Positions 1-6,684 of a DNA stretch of 19,193 bases are shown piece by piece. Position 1 is the stretch's first letter. Each line of letters begins with the position of its first letter. The translations under genes and the position numbers were made by a program. This DNA comes from Bacteroidaceae bacterium. Its GTDB lineage: Bacteria > Bacteroidota > Bacteroidia > Bacteroidales > Bacteroidaceae. The stretch is from contig JAEDNQ010000019.1 of assembly GCA_016302435.1 (NCBI GenBank), positions 1-19,193 on the forward strand, read 5' to 3'. Below the pieces are notes generated by a model, which was given only the letters and a program-made list of their open reading frames with translations, made no database searches and was not told where the DNA came from.

Positions 1-40
1 GGTTAATCGAATTTTTGGTTTTTTATTCTGGGTGGCTGCT

Positions 41-124
41 TTATCTTGATGCCTTTATTATCTTGATGCCTTCATTGTTTGTGAGCCTTCAGTGTTTTAT
101 GCCTCTTCATTATCTTGGAGCCTT
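41..124 (-). repeat. Degenerate direct repeats copying the 3' end of the permease gene
   Basis: On the minus strand the last codons and stop of the permease gene read AAGGCTCCAAGATAA (110-124). Two near copies, AAGGCATCAAGATAA, lie downstream at 58-72 and 41-55, 17 bases apart. Between them are weaker relatives beginning TGAAGGCTC and TGAAGAGGC (about 80-110). The unit therefore includes the gene's own stop codon, which suggests slippage or local duplication of the 3' end. No gene is visible in bases 1-109 on either strand; the next minus-strand gene must begin outside the window. Confidence 0.7.
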
Positions 125-1270
125 TTTATAGTAATAGTACGCTATGAAGGCAAAGATGAAGTTAGGAATCCATACAGCAATGGCAGCAGGGAAGTTGGCG
201 TTGACAGCCATGCTCGACACTACGGTCTGGAACATGATGTATGTGAGTATGAGAGCCAGTCCGATGCCCAACGCAATACCCATACCATTTTTTCGTTTTC
301 GAGCCGAGATGGAGACACCGATGATGGTGAGGATGAACGTGGCGAAGGACGATGCCCCTCGTTTCCAGTACTCCACCTCAAACTTCTGTATGTTGGCGAA
401 TCCTCTTGCCTTTTGCCTCTTTATGTGCTCTTCGAGCTGTGGCATGGTGAGCGTCATCTCCATGTCTCTCGAAGCCATGAGGTCCTGCGGCATGACCTTG
501 ATGACCGTGTCGAGTTTAGAGCCGCTCCTGATTATTTCGCGTCTTCCCTGCAGGTCTCTCGTCTGGTAGCCAGTGATGATCCAGTGATATGGCTCGTAAG
601 ACAGCGTGTCATACTGTATGGTGACTGCCTGCAGGTGCTTGACCAGTTTTTTGTCCTCAAAGCTGTCGAGCGTGAAGTCGTATGCCATCTTGAGCCTCTC
701 CTCATATCTGCCGAAATAGGCTATGACCCCCGTGTCCACTTCAAGCTGCACATTAGCGCTGTAGTCCTGTCGTCCGCGGTTTTTATATCTGTTCTCAAAG
801 CGCACTCGCTTGATGTTTCCTACCGGAATGACGTAAGCACCGAGCGTGTAGTTTATCGAAGCTATGATAGCCGCCGCTATCATGTAGGGCCTCACGAGTC
901 GGGCGAAGCTTGTGCCAGTGGAGAGCATGGCTATAATCTCCGAGTTGTCCGCCAGCTTTGTGGTGAAGAAGATGACAGCTATGAAGACGAAGAGCTGGCT
1001 GAAGAGGTTAGAATAGTATGGCACAAAGTTGAGGTAATAGTCGAAGAAAATCTCTTCCATCGGCGCATCAAATCGCATGAACTTGTCAATGTTCTCGTTG
1101 AAGTCGAAGACGACAGCGATGCTTATGATGAGGATGATGGAGAAGAAGTACGTGCCGAGAAACTTTCCTATGATGTATCGGTCGAGTCGGGACAGTGGAG
1201 AGTGCTGTACTATCCATCTGCCTATGCCTGCCTTGCGCTTAGCCTTTGATGTGTCTTCTATGTTTGCCAT
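110..1270 (-). CDS. LptF/LptG (YjgP/YjgQ) family lipopolysaccharide export permease
   Basis: This is an inner-membrane permease of the Lpt system; LptF/LptG proteins with LptB extract LPS from the inner membrane and pass it to LptC/LptA. The 386-residue length is usual for the family. The N-terminus has the family pattern: LDRYIIGKFLGTYFF (29-43) running into a first membrane span (about 37-57), then FNENIDKFM (57-65). Further spans are at about 86-104 and 123-143, followed by a periplasmic domain (about 150-285) and three C-terminal spans (about 304-322, 328-348, 360-380), which gives the expected six. The start is an ATG 23 bases after the tgt stop, so it is almost certainly co-transcribed with tgt. 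Sequence alone does not tell LptF from LptG, and no second permease gene is in the window. A long antisense frame over the same stretch is a codon-bias shadow. Confidence 0.93.
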   Translation of the reverse strand: MANIEDTSKAKRKAGIGRWIVQHSPLSRLDRYIIGKFLGTYFFSIILIISIAVVFDFNENIDKFMRFDAPMEEIFFDYYLNFVPYYSNLFSQLFVFIAVIFFTTKLADNSEIIAMLSTGTSFARLVRPYMIAAAIIASINYTLGAYVIPVGNIKRVRFENRYKNRGRQDYSANVQLEVDTGVIAYFGRYEERLKMAYDFTLDSFEDKKLVKHLQAVTIQYDTLSYEPYHWIITGYQTRDLQGRREIIRSGSKLDTVIKVMPQDLMASRDMEMTLTMPQLEEHIKRQKARGFANIQKFEVEYWKRGASSFATFILTIIGVSISARKRKNGMGIALGIGLALILTYIMFQTVVSSMAVNANFPAAIAVWIPNFIFAFIAYYYYKKAPR

Positions 1271-1293
1271 TTAGTTTGTTTGATGAAAGTTCA

Positions 1294-2424
1294 TTAGAGA
1301 CGTCGAGAAAGTTCCTCGACCATGCGCGCCTTCCACACGCAGAAGTCCCCCTTGATGATATGCTCCCGTGCCTGCCCCATGAGCCAGAGGTAGAACGCAA
1401 TGTTGTGGATAGACGCTATCTGCAGGGCGAGCAGCTCCTGCGCTTTGAAGAGATGGTGCACGTAGGCGCGCGAGTAAGCGCTGTCCACATACGACGTGCC
1501 GTCAGGGTCGAGCGGAGAGAAGTCCATCTCCCACTTCTTGTTTCGCAGGTTGACAGTGCCGTGCTGAGTGAATATCTGAGCGTTGCGCCCATTGCGCGTA
1601 GGCATGACACAGTCGAACATGTCTACGCCCCTCTCTATGTTCTCCAATAGGTTGACAGGAGTGCCCACCCCCATGAGGTATCGCGGCCGGTCCTTTGGCA
1701 GGATGCCGTTGACCACCTCCACCATCTCATACATGACCTCAGTCGGTTCGCCCACAGCCAATCCGCCTATGGCATTGCCCTCAGCCCCCTTCGAAGCCAC
1801 GTTCTCTGCCGCCCTGATGCGCAGGTCGCGGTAGGTGCATCCCTGCACTATGGGGAAGAGGCTCTGGTGGTAGCCATATTTAGGCTCCGTCTCGTTAAAT
1901 CGCTGTATGCATCTGTCGAGCCACCGTTCGGTGAGAGCCAAAGACTTTTTCGCATACGCATAGTCGCTGGTGCCGGGCGGACACTCGTCAAAAGCCATGA
2001 TGATGTCAGCCCCTATAGAGCGTTCTATGTCCATGACGCGCTCAGGGCTGAAGAAGTGCTTGCTGCCGTCTATGTGGCTGCGGAACTCCACTCCCTCCTC
2101 TTTTATCTTGCGTATGCCAGCCAGCGAGAACACTTGGAATCCGCCGCTGTCAGTCAGCATCGGGCGGTCAAAACCGTTGAATCGGTGTAGCCCGCCAGCT
2201 GCTTCGATGACGTCCAGTCCCGGGCGCAGGTAGAGGTGGTAGGTGTTGCCGAGAATTATCTGTGCTTTCACGTCGTCCTTGAGCTCGTGCAGGTGAACAC
2301 CCTTCACTGTGGCTTGCGTGCCTACAGGCATGAAGATAGGTGTCTGTATGTCTCCGTGGTCCGTGTGGATAAGACCGGCTCTTGCAGAAGAGTGGGGGTC
2401 AGTATGCTGTAGTTCGAAGGTCAT
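1294..2424 (-). CDS. tgt: tRNA-guanine transglycosylase (Tgt), queuosine pathway
   Basis: Tgt exchanges guanine-34 in GUN-anticodon tRNAs (Asp, Asn, His, Tyr) for preQ1, which later becomes queuosine. The frame extends to a TTG at 2433, but the ATG at 2424 gives MTFEL, the usual family beginning, and 376 residues. Visible motifs are TDSGGFQ (91-97, with Asp92 as the general acid/base), PIVQG (191-195), GGLAVGEP (220-227), YLMGVGTP (249-256) and MFDCVMPTRNGR (269-280, with Asp271 as the expected nucleophile). The zinc site is odd: where typical bacterial enzymes have CxCxxC, this protein has G309, S311 and D314 (DPDGTSYVDSAYS), while the fourth ligand His340 remains. The surrounding residues (RAYVHHLFKAQE) are well conserved, so this is not a frameshift. 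The gene lies 115 bases after lon and 23 bases before the permease, probably in one operon. Confidence 0.95.
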   Translation of the reverse strand: MTFELQHTDPHSSARAGLIHTDHGDIQTPIFMPVGTQATVKGVHLHELKDDVKAQIILGNTYHLYLRPGLDVIEAAGGLHRFNGFDRPMLTDSGGFQVFSLAGIRKIKEEGVEFRSHIDGSKHFFSPERVMDIERSIGADIIMAFDECPPGTSDYAYAKKSLALTERWLDRCIQRFNETEPKYGYHQSLFPIVQGCTYRDLRIRAAENVASKGAEGNAIGGLAVGEPTEVMYEMVEVVNGILPKDRPRYLMGVGTPVNLLENIERGVDMFDCVMPTRNGRNAQIFTQHGTVNLRNKKWEMDFSPLDPDGTSYVDSAYSRAYVHHLFKAQELLALQIASIHNIAFYLWLMGQAREHIIKGDFCVWKARMVEELSRRL

Positions 2425-2539
2425 GAGTTTCAATGATTGTTGTTATGAGTGAGTGTATTTGAAGGAAGCTCAGAGAGAGAAATACGGTCAGCTTTCTGCC
2501 GCATGGGTCACGCCCGTTCGTCCCCTCGTCGCATAGCCG

Positions 2540-4963
2540 CTAAAGCAGAGCGAAGTCGAGCACATCCTTTATGGTGTCAACATAGTGGAAAGTTAACCCA
2601 GTCAGATACTTTTGCGGGATGTCGTCAATGTTTCGCCTGTTGTCGTGGCAGATGATGATGTCCGTTATGCCTGCGCGTTTGGCAGCAAGTATTTTTTCCT
2701 TGATGCCTCCCACGGGCAGCACTTTGCCCCTCAGCGTTATCTCCCCCGTCATGGCCAGGCACTTGCGCACCTTGCGTCGGCTGATGGCACTTGCCAACGA
2801 CGTCGCTATGGTGATGCCAGCCGAAGGTCCGTCCTTTGGCGTAGCGCCTTCAGGCACGTGGATGTGTATGTTGTGCGAGTCGAAATATTCGGGAGTGACG
2901 GCCAGCATGTCACAGTGCTCCTTTATGTACTGCAAGGCAATGGTAGCCGACTCCTTCATCACGTCGCCCAGATTGCCCGTCAGACCGAGCTTGCCGCCCT
3001 TGCCGTTGTCGATAGATGTCTCCACGAAGAGGATCTCGCCTCCCACGCTTGTCCACGCCAGTCCCGTCACCACACCGCAGAAGTCATTGTCCTGATACTT
3101 GTCGCGAGAGAAAGGCTCCGTGCCGAGATACTTCGTCACGTCCTCCGTGCTGATGGTGCCCTTAGGCAGCGTGTTGTGCTTGGCATATTCGACGGCAATC
3201 TTTCTTACCACCTGCTTTATCTGCTTCTCCAGATTTCTCACGCCCGACTCGCGCGTGTAGTCCTCTATGATTTTCTCAATAGCAGCCTTGTTCATCTTTA
3301 TCCTCATCTTGCCCATTCCGGCGTCTTCGAGAGCCTTGGGCAGCAGATGCCGCTTGGCTATCTCAATCTTCTCCTCAGTTATGTAGCCGCTCACCTCTAT
3401 GAGCTCCATGCGGTCGAGGAGTGGGGCAGGGATGGTGCTGATGTTGTTGGCCGTGGCTATGAACATGACGTTCGACAGGTCATACTCGCAGTCGAGGTAG
3501 TTGTCGTGGAAGGAGGAGTTCTGTTCCGGGTCCAGCACTTCGAGCAGCGCAGACGATGGGTCGCCCTTAGAGGTGTCGGTGAGTATCTTGTCTATCTCGT
3601 CCAGGATGAAGACAGGATTGCTTTTGCCAGCCTTGATGAGCTTCTTTATGATTTGCCCCGGCATGGCACCGACATACGTCTTCCTGTGCCCCCTTATCTC
3701 CGCCTCGTCGTGCAGTCCACCGAGCGACATGCGCACATACGTCCTCTTCATCGACTCCGCTATGCTCTTTCCGAGCGAAGTCTTGCCCACACCCGGCGGA
3801 CCGTAGAGGCAGAGGATGGGGCTCTTGAAGTCTTTGCGCAGCTTCAGCACGGCGAGGTGCTCAATGATTCTCTCCTTCACCTTCTCCATGCCGTAGTGGT
3901 GCTTGTCCAGTAGCTTTTGAGCCGCATTGAGGTTGATGCTGTCTTCCGAGCAGTCGTCCCACGGCAGCGAGAGCAGAGTGCGGAGGTAGTTGAACTGCAC
4001 CTGATAGTCGGGCGAGCCAGTGGCGAGATAAGTGAGAGCCTTCAGCTCCTTGTTGAAGTGGTTCTGTACCTTCAGCGACCAATGTTTCGTCCGCGCCATC
4101 TCCTGCAGCTCCTCTATGTCGGGATTACCCATCCTCTTGTCGCCGAGCTCCTCCTGTATCTTCTCCATCTCGTGTCGGAGGAAATAGTCCTTCTGCTCCT
4201 TGTCCAGGTCCTGTCTTGTGCGCTTCTGTATCGACTGCCTTATATCGACAATCTGCTGTTCGCGGGTGATGATATCCAACAGACGGTAGGCACGCTTCAG
4301 CAGATCGTCCATGCAGAGCATCTCATACCGTGTCCTGTTGCTTATGTTGATGTTTGAGCAGATATAGTTGACAATGTCCAGCTCTTCCGCCTGTCCCTTT
4401 ATAGAGAGCGAGAGAGACTCCATGTTGTCAATGTTGTCCAAGAGAGAGAGCGTGGCTTCCTTACATTCTTCCTTGAGAATCTCGTACTCATCCTCCTCAT
4501 AGTCAATGTCATTCTCCGGACAGCTCTCCATCCTGCCTAAGAAGTAAGAAGAACTTTTGCGCATGTCGAGCAGCTTCACCCTTTCCAGTCCGCAGACGAT
4601 GGCAGTCTGCATGTCGTTAGGCATCGTTATCACCTTGATGACCTTAGCCAGCGTGCCCAAGGTGTACATGTCGTCAAAGTCAGGTTCATCCACCTTGTCG
4701 TCCTTCTGGCTGAAAACGCCAAAGACGGTGTGCTTCTTCTCTGCCTCCTTAATGACCTTCAGCGCACTCTTTCTCCTTATGTTGATGGATATGATGGTGT
4801 TGGGGAAGAGCATGTTGCCCCTCAGAGGGACTACGGGCAACTCTTCTCCAGATTCGAAAGAATAGCTTCTGTCTATTTTGTCAAAATGGTCTATGCGGGC
4901 GATGAAGCCCTCGTTTCCTTCGGGTTCATCTTCAATCAGGTCGTCAAAGTCAAAATCTATCAT
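2540..4963 (-). CDS. lon: ATP-dependent Lon protease
   Basis: Lon is a cytoplasmic homohexameric AAA+ serine protease that degrades misfolded and regulatory proteins. At 807 residues it is of normal length. After a short acidic N-terminal tail (1-40) comes the LON substrate-binding domain (ELPVVPLRGNMLFP from 41), a helical region (about 160-340), then the AAA+ module with Walker A GPPGVGKT (388-395), Walker B VFILDE (451-456) and sensor TAN (504-506). The C-terminal protease domain has PKDGPSAG with catalytic Ser714 and GGIKEK with Lys757; the 43-residue Ser-Lys spacing equals that of E. coli Lon. The ATG at 4963 follows a good -7 element at 5026-5033, leaving a leader of roughly 55 bases. 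It is divergent from asnA and followed by tgt. A palindrome near the -33 region might be an operator. Confidence 0.97.
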   Translation of the reverse strand: MIDFDFDDLIEDEPEGNEGFIARIDHFDKIDRSYSFESGEELPVVPLRGNMLFPNTIISINIRRKSALKVIKEAEKKHTVFGVFSQKDDKVDEPDFDDMYTLGTLAKVIKVITMPNDMQTAIVCGLERVKLLDMRKSSSYFLGRMESCPENDIDYEEDEYEILKEECKEATLSLLDNIDNMESLSLSIKGQAEELDIVNYICSNINISNRTRYEMLCMDDLLKRAYRLLDIITREQQIVDIRQSIQKRTRQDLDKEQKDYFLRHEMEKIQEELGDKRMGNPDIEELQEMARTKHWSLKVQNHFNKELKALTYLATGSPDYQVQFNYLRTLLSLPWDDCSEDSINLNAAQKLLDKHHYGMEKVKERIIEHLAVLKLRKDFKSPILCLYGPPGVGKTSLGKSIAESMKRTYVRMSLGGLHDEAEIRGHRKTYVGAMPGQIIKKLIKAGKSNPVFILDEIDKILTDTSKGDPSSALLEVLDPEQNSSFHDNYLDCEYDLSNVMFIATANNISTIPAPLLDRMELIEVSGYITEEKIEIAKRHLLPKALEDAGMGKMRIKMNKAAIEKIIEDYTRESGVRNLEKQIKQVVRKIAVEYAKHNTLPKGTISTEDVTKYLGTEPFSRDKYQDNDFCGVVTGLAWTSVGGEILFVETSIDNGKGGKLGLTGNLGDVMKESATIALQYIKEHCDMLAVTPEYFDSHNIHIHVPEGATPKDGPSAGITIATSLASAISRRKVRKCLAMTGEITLRGKVLPVGGIKEKILAAKRAGITDIIICHDNRRNIDDIPQKYLTGLTFHYVDTIKDVLDFALL

Positions 4964-5025
4964 CGATGTGTCTATATGCTATGATTATTGTTTGCAGATT
5001 CTTGTTGTCATCACAAAAACGAGTG

Positions 5026-5033
5026 CAAAGTTA
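5026..5033 (-). promoter_or_regulatory. Bacteroidetes-type -7 element for lon
   Basis: On the minus strand the octamer reads TAACTTTG, a match to the Bacteroidetes sigma-ABfr -7 consensus TAnnTTTG. Transcription would begin near 5019, about 55 bases before the lon ATG. No exact TTTG -33 box is present at the expected 19-21 base spacing, so the assignment rests on the -7 and its position. Confidence 0.6.
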
Positions 5034-5051
5034 CGAAAAAAACATGAAACT

Positions 5052-5067
5052 ACATTATTTATAATGT
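5052..5067. promoter_or_regulatory. Palindrome at the -33 region of the lon promoter (possible operator)
   Basis: ACATTAT-TT-ATAATGT is a perfect inverted repeat with 7-bp arms. It covers the place where a -33 box for lon would be. The similar words TGAAACTACATT and TGAAACATT overlap it on either side. A repressor or activator site is a reasonable guess, but a simple AT-rich palindrome could also arise by chance. Confidence 0.35.
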
Positions 5068-5096
5068 GAAACATTCAAAAATAAGCATTTCTACTC

Positions 5097-5180
5097 TCGC
5101 CCCCCAGTCTTTTTCACCCTGCGGCGCAACATCGCGGCCATCCGCACGCCACATAGGCATGACTCCGGGGCAAAAGACGG
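5097..5180. other. GC-rich structured island in the 441-base lon-asnA spacer
   Basis: The spacer from 4964 to 5404 holds the lon promoter, this island and the asnA promoter and leader. The island is far richer in G and C than its AT-rich flanks. GCCCC (5099-5103) can pair with GGGGC (5167-5171), extended by AGTC (5106-5109) with GACT (5161-5164). Alternatively GTCTTTT (5107-5113) pairs with AAAAGAC (5172-5178); the two pairings cross. Inside, GCGG (5121-5124) and CCGC (5142-5145) can also pair. It lies upstream of both predicted start sites, so neither known transcript covers it. It may be a dispersed repeat, a small RNA gene or an upstream control region. A 33-codon minus-strand frame (5059-5160) crosses it but has no other coding signs. 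Confidence 0.4.
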
Positions 5181-5304
5181 CTAAGTGTCAAATAGAACGA
5201 CTAAAAGCCATTCCTACTGTTATTTTGTAAGGGTGGAATGTGATTTTTCTTACACTTTGCAAAAATTTTCTTAGATTTATTCTTTCTGAATGAAAAAATA
5301 ATAT

Positions 5305-5312
5305 TAACTTTG
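5305..5312 (+). promoter_or_regulatory. Bacteroidetes-type -7 element for asnA
   Basis: TAACTTTG matches TAnnTTTG exactly and sits about 93 bases before the asnA ATG. The start site would be near 5319. The -33 region is T-rich (around 5281-5287) without an exact TTTG. The resulting leader of about 85 bases is nearly free of G in its last 60 bases and A-rich just before the ATG, as is usual for efficient translation initiation in this phylum. Confidence 0.65.
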
Positions 5313-5404
5313 CATCCGATTTTGAAACGGCAGCCCATTCATCCCCTCCTGCCACCGAACAACGCAAATACCAAAAGACAACAAAAAAGAAACAAAACAA
5401 CAAT

Positions 5405-6442
5405 ATGAGCAAACTTATCAAGGTAGAAGGATACAAACCTCTACTCAACCCCGTGCAGACAGAACAGGGAATAAAGCAAATCAAAGATTTTTTTCAAGTC
5501 AATCTGTCTACTGCACTTCGCCTGCGCCGAGTCACCGCGCCCCTCTTCGTGCTCCGAGGCTTAGGCATCAACGACGACCTCAACGGAGTCGAGCGACCAG
5601 TCTCATTCCCCATCAAGGACATGGGCGACCAGGTAGCAGAAGTCGTCCACTCCTTAGCCAAGTGGAAGCGCATCATGCTCGCAGAATACAACCTCCAGCC
5701 TGGTTACGGACTCTACACCGACATGAACGCCATACGAGGAGACGAAGAGCTCGACAACACCCACTCCCTCTACGTTGACCAGTGGGACTGGTGCCGCACC
5801 ATCACCACAGCCGACCGCAACCTCAGCTTCCTCAAGCGCATAGTCCAAGACATCTACGCAGCCATACTCCGCACCGAATACCTCGTCTGCGAGATATATC
5901 CACAGATAAAGCCCTTCCTGCCCGAGCAGATACACTTCATCCACTCAGAGCAACTCCTGCAGATGTACCCCGACCTCACCCCCAAGGAGCGTGAAGACGC
6001 CATCTGCAAGAAATACGGAGCCGTCTTCATCATTGGCATCGGAGGCAAACTGTCCAACGGAGAGAAACACGACGGACGCGCACCCGACTACGACGACTGG
6101 AGCACACCAAACGAAGACGGCTACTACGGACTCAACGGCGACATCATGATATGGTATCCTGTCATGAACCGCAGCATCGAGCTCAGCTCCATGGGCATCC
6201 GCGTAGACAAGGAGAGCCTGCTCCGCCAGCTCCAGATCGAAGACAAGATGGACCGCCTCAACCTCTATTTCCACCAGAAGCTTATGAGCGACCAGCTTCC
6301 CCTCTCCATCGGCGGAGGCATCGGCCAGAGCCGCCTCTGCATGGTGCTCCTCCACAAGCTCCATGTCGGCGAGATACAGGCATCCATCTGGCCAGAAGAG
6401 ATGAGGCGAGAGTGTGCTGAAGCCGGCATGCCGCTCATCTGA
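5405..6442 (+). CDS. asnA: Aspartate-ammonia ligase (asparagine synthetase A)
   Basis: AsnA makes asparagine from aspartate, ammonia and ATP in the cytoplasm through a beta-aspartyl-AMP intermediate; its fold is that of class II aminoacyl-tRNA synthetases. At 345 residues it is a little longer than the roughly 330-residue E. coli enzyme. Recognisable blocks are LRRVTAPLFV (40-49), VSFPIKDMG (66-74), YTDMNAIR (104-111), DQWDW (125-129), GIGGKLSNG (211-219), DGRAPDYDDW (223-232), GLNGDIMIW (242-250), SIELSSMGIRV (257-267) and GGGIGQSR (303-310, the class II motif-3-like block). The ATG at 5405 opens at the end of an A-rich leader with no Shine-Dalgarno sequence. It is a single-gene unit, divergent from lon and closed by the hairpin at 6490-6523. 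Codons strongly favour C in third position. Confidence 0.97.
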   Translation: MSKLIKVEGYKPLLNPVQTEQGIKQIKDFFQVNLSTALRLRRVTAPLFVLRGLGINDDLNGVERPVSFPIKDMGDQVAEVVHSLAKWKRIMLAEYNLQPGYGLYTDMNAIRGDEELDNTHSLYVDQWDWCRTITTADRNLSFLKRIVQDIYAAILRTEYLVCEIYPQIKPFLPEQIHFIHSEQLLQMYPDLTPKEREDAICKKYGAVFIIGIGGKLSNGEKHDGRAPDYDDWSTPNEDGYYGLNGDIMIWYPVMNRSIELSSMGIRVDKESLLRQLQIEDKMDRLNLYFHQKLMSDQLPLSIGGGIGQSRLCMVLLHKLHVGEIQASIWPEEMRRECAEAGMPLI

Positions 6443-6489
6443 TAGCTTCTCACCCCTTCCACCTCCACGACAACATCTCCGTCTCAAAT

Positions 6490-6523
6490 AAAAGCAATCC
6501 TCGCTACTATGAGGATTGCTTTT
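6490..6523. terminator. Perfect 13-bp hairpin, bidirectional terminator of asnA and the tamB-like gene
   Basis: AAAAGCAATCCTC (6490-6502) and GAGGATTGCTTTT (6511-6523) are perfectly complementary around an 8-base loop. The plus-strand stem ends in TTTT followed by a T-rich stretch (GTCTTTCTT), and the minus-strand stem ends in TTTTATTT. It lies 47 bases after the asnA stop and about 160 bases after the tamB-like stop, between convergent genes. Confidence 0.9.
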
Positions 6524-6545
6524 GTCTTTCTTAGAGAGGGCGACT

Positions 6546-6655
6546 ATCCGCTTTCATCGCGGTTGATATGCGATGTCGCATCCGCCCTGTGTTATAATCC
6601 GCTTCGCTCTGCCCTGAGCTATGGGCTTTTGCCCTTTCAGGGGCAAGCCAGGGCT
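6546..6655. repeat. Cluster of inverted repeats in the asnA/tamB convergent spacer
   Basis: Three structures follow one another. CCGC (6548-6551) can pair with GCGG (6559-6562). ATGCGATGTCGCAT (6568-6581) is a 6-bp-arm palindrome. A nested hairpin has GCCCTG (6611-6616) with CAGGGC (6649-6654) outside and TTGCCC (6629-6634) with GGGCAA (6641-6646) inside. The word ATCCGC recurs three times at about 6547, 6580 and 6597. It may be a dispersed palindromic element or a second transcript end for the minus-strand gene. No protein-coding signs were found in it. Confidence 0.5.
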
Positions 6656-6684
6656 ATGCTCTTTGTCCGAAGAATACTGAAAGC

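Noticed and set aside
92..1249. 385-codon plus-strand open frame opposite the permease gene
   Set aside because: It mirrors a real, well-recognised membrane protein and arises because codons reading as stops on the other strand are rare; its translation has no domain or signal features.
2425..2433. TTG start for tgt nine bases upstream of the chosen ATG
   Set aside because: The ATG at 2424 gives the usual family N-terminus MTFEL and standard length, so the extension is unnecessary.
2612..3913. 433-codon plus-strand open frame opposite lon
   Set aside because: It lies wholly antisense to conserved Lon AAA+ and protease motifs, and its translation has shadow-like His/Arg/Val-rich composition.
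5059..5160. 33-codon minus-strand frame across the GC-rich island
   Set aside because: It is short, has no ribosome site or promoter, and is better explained by the structure of the island; kept only as a note.
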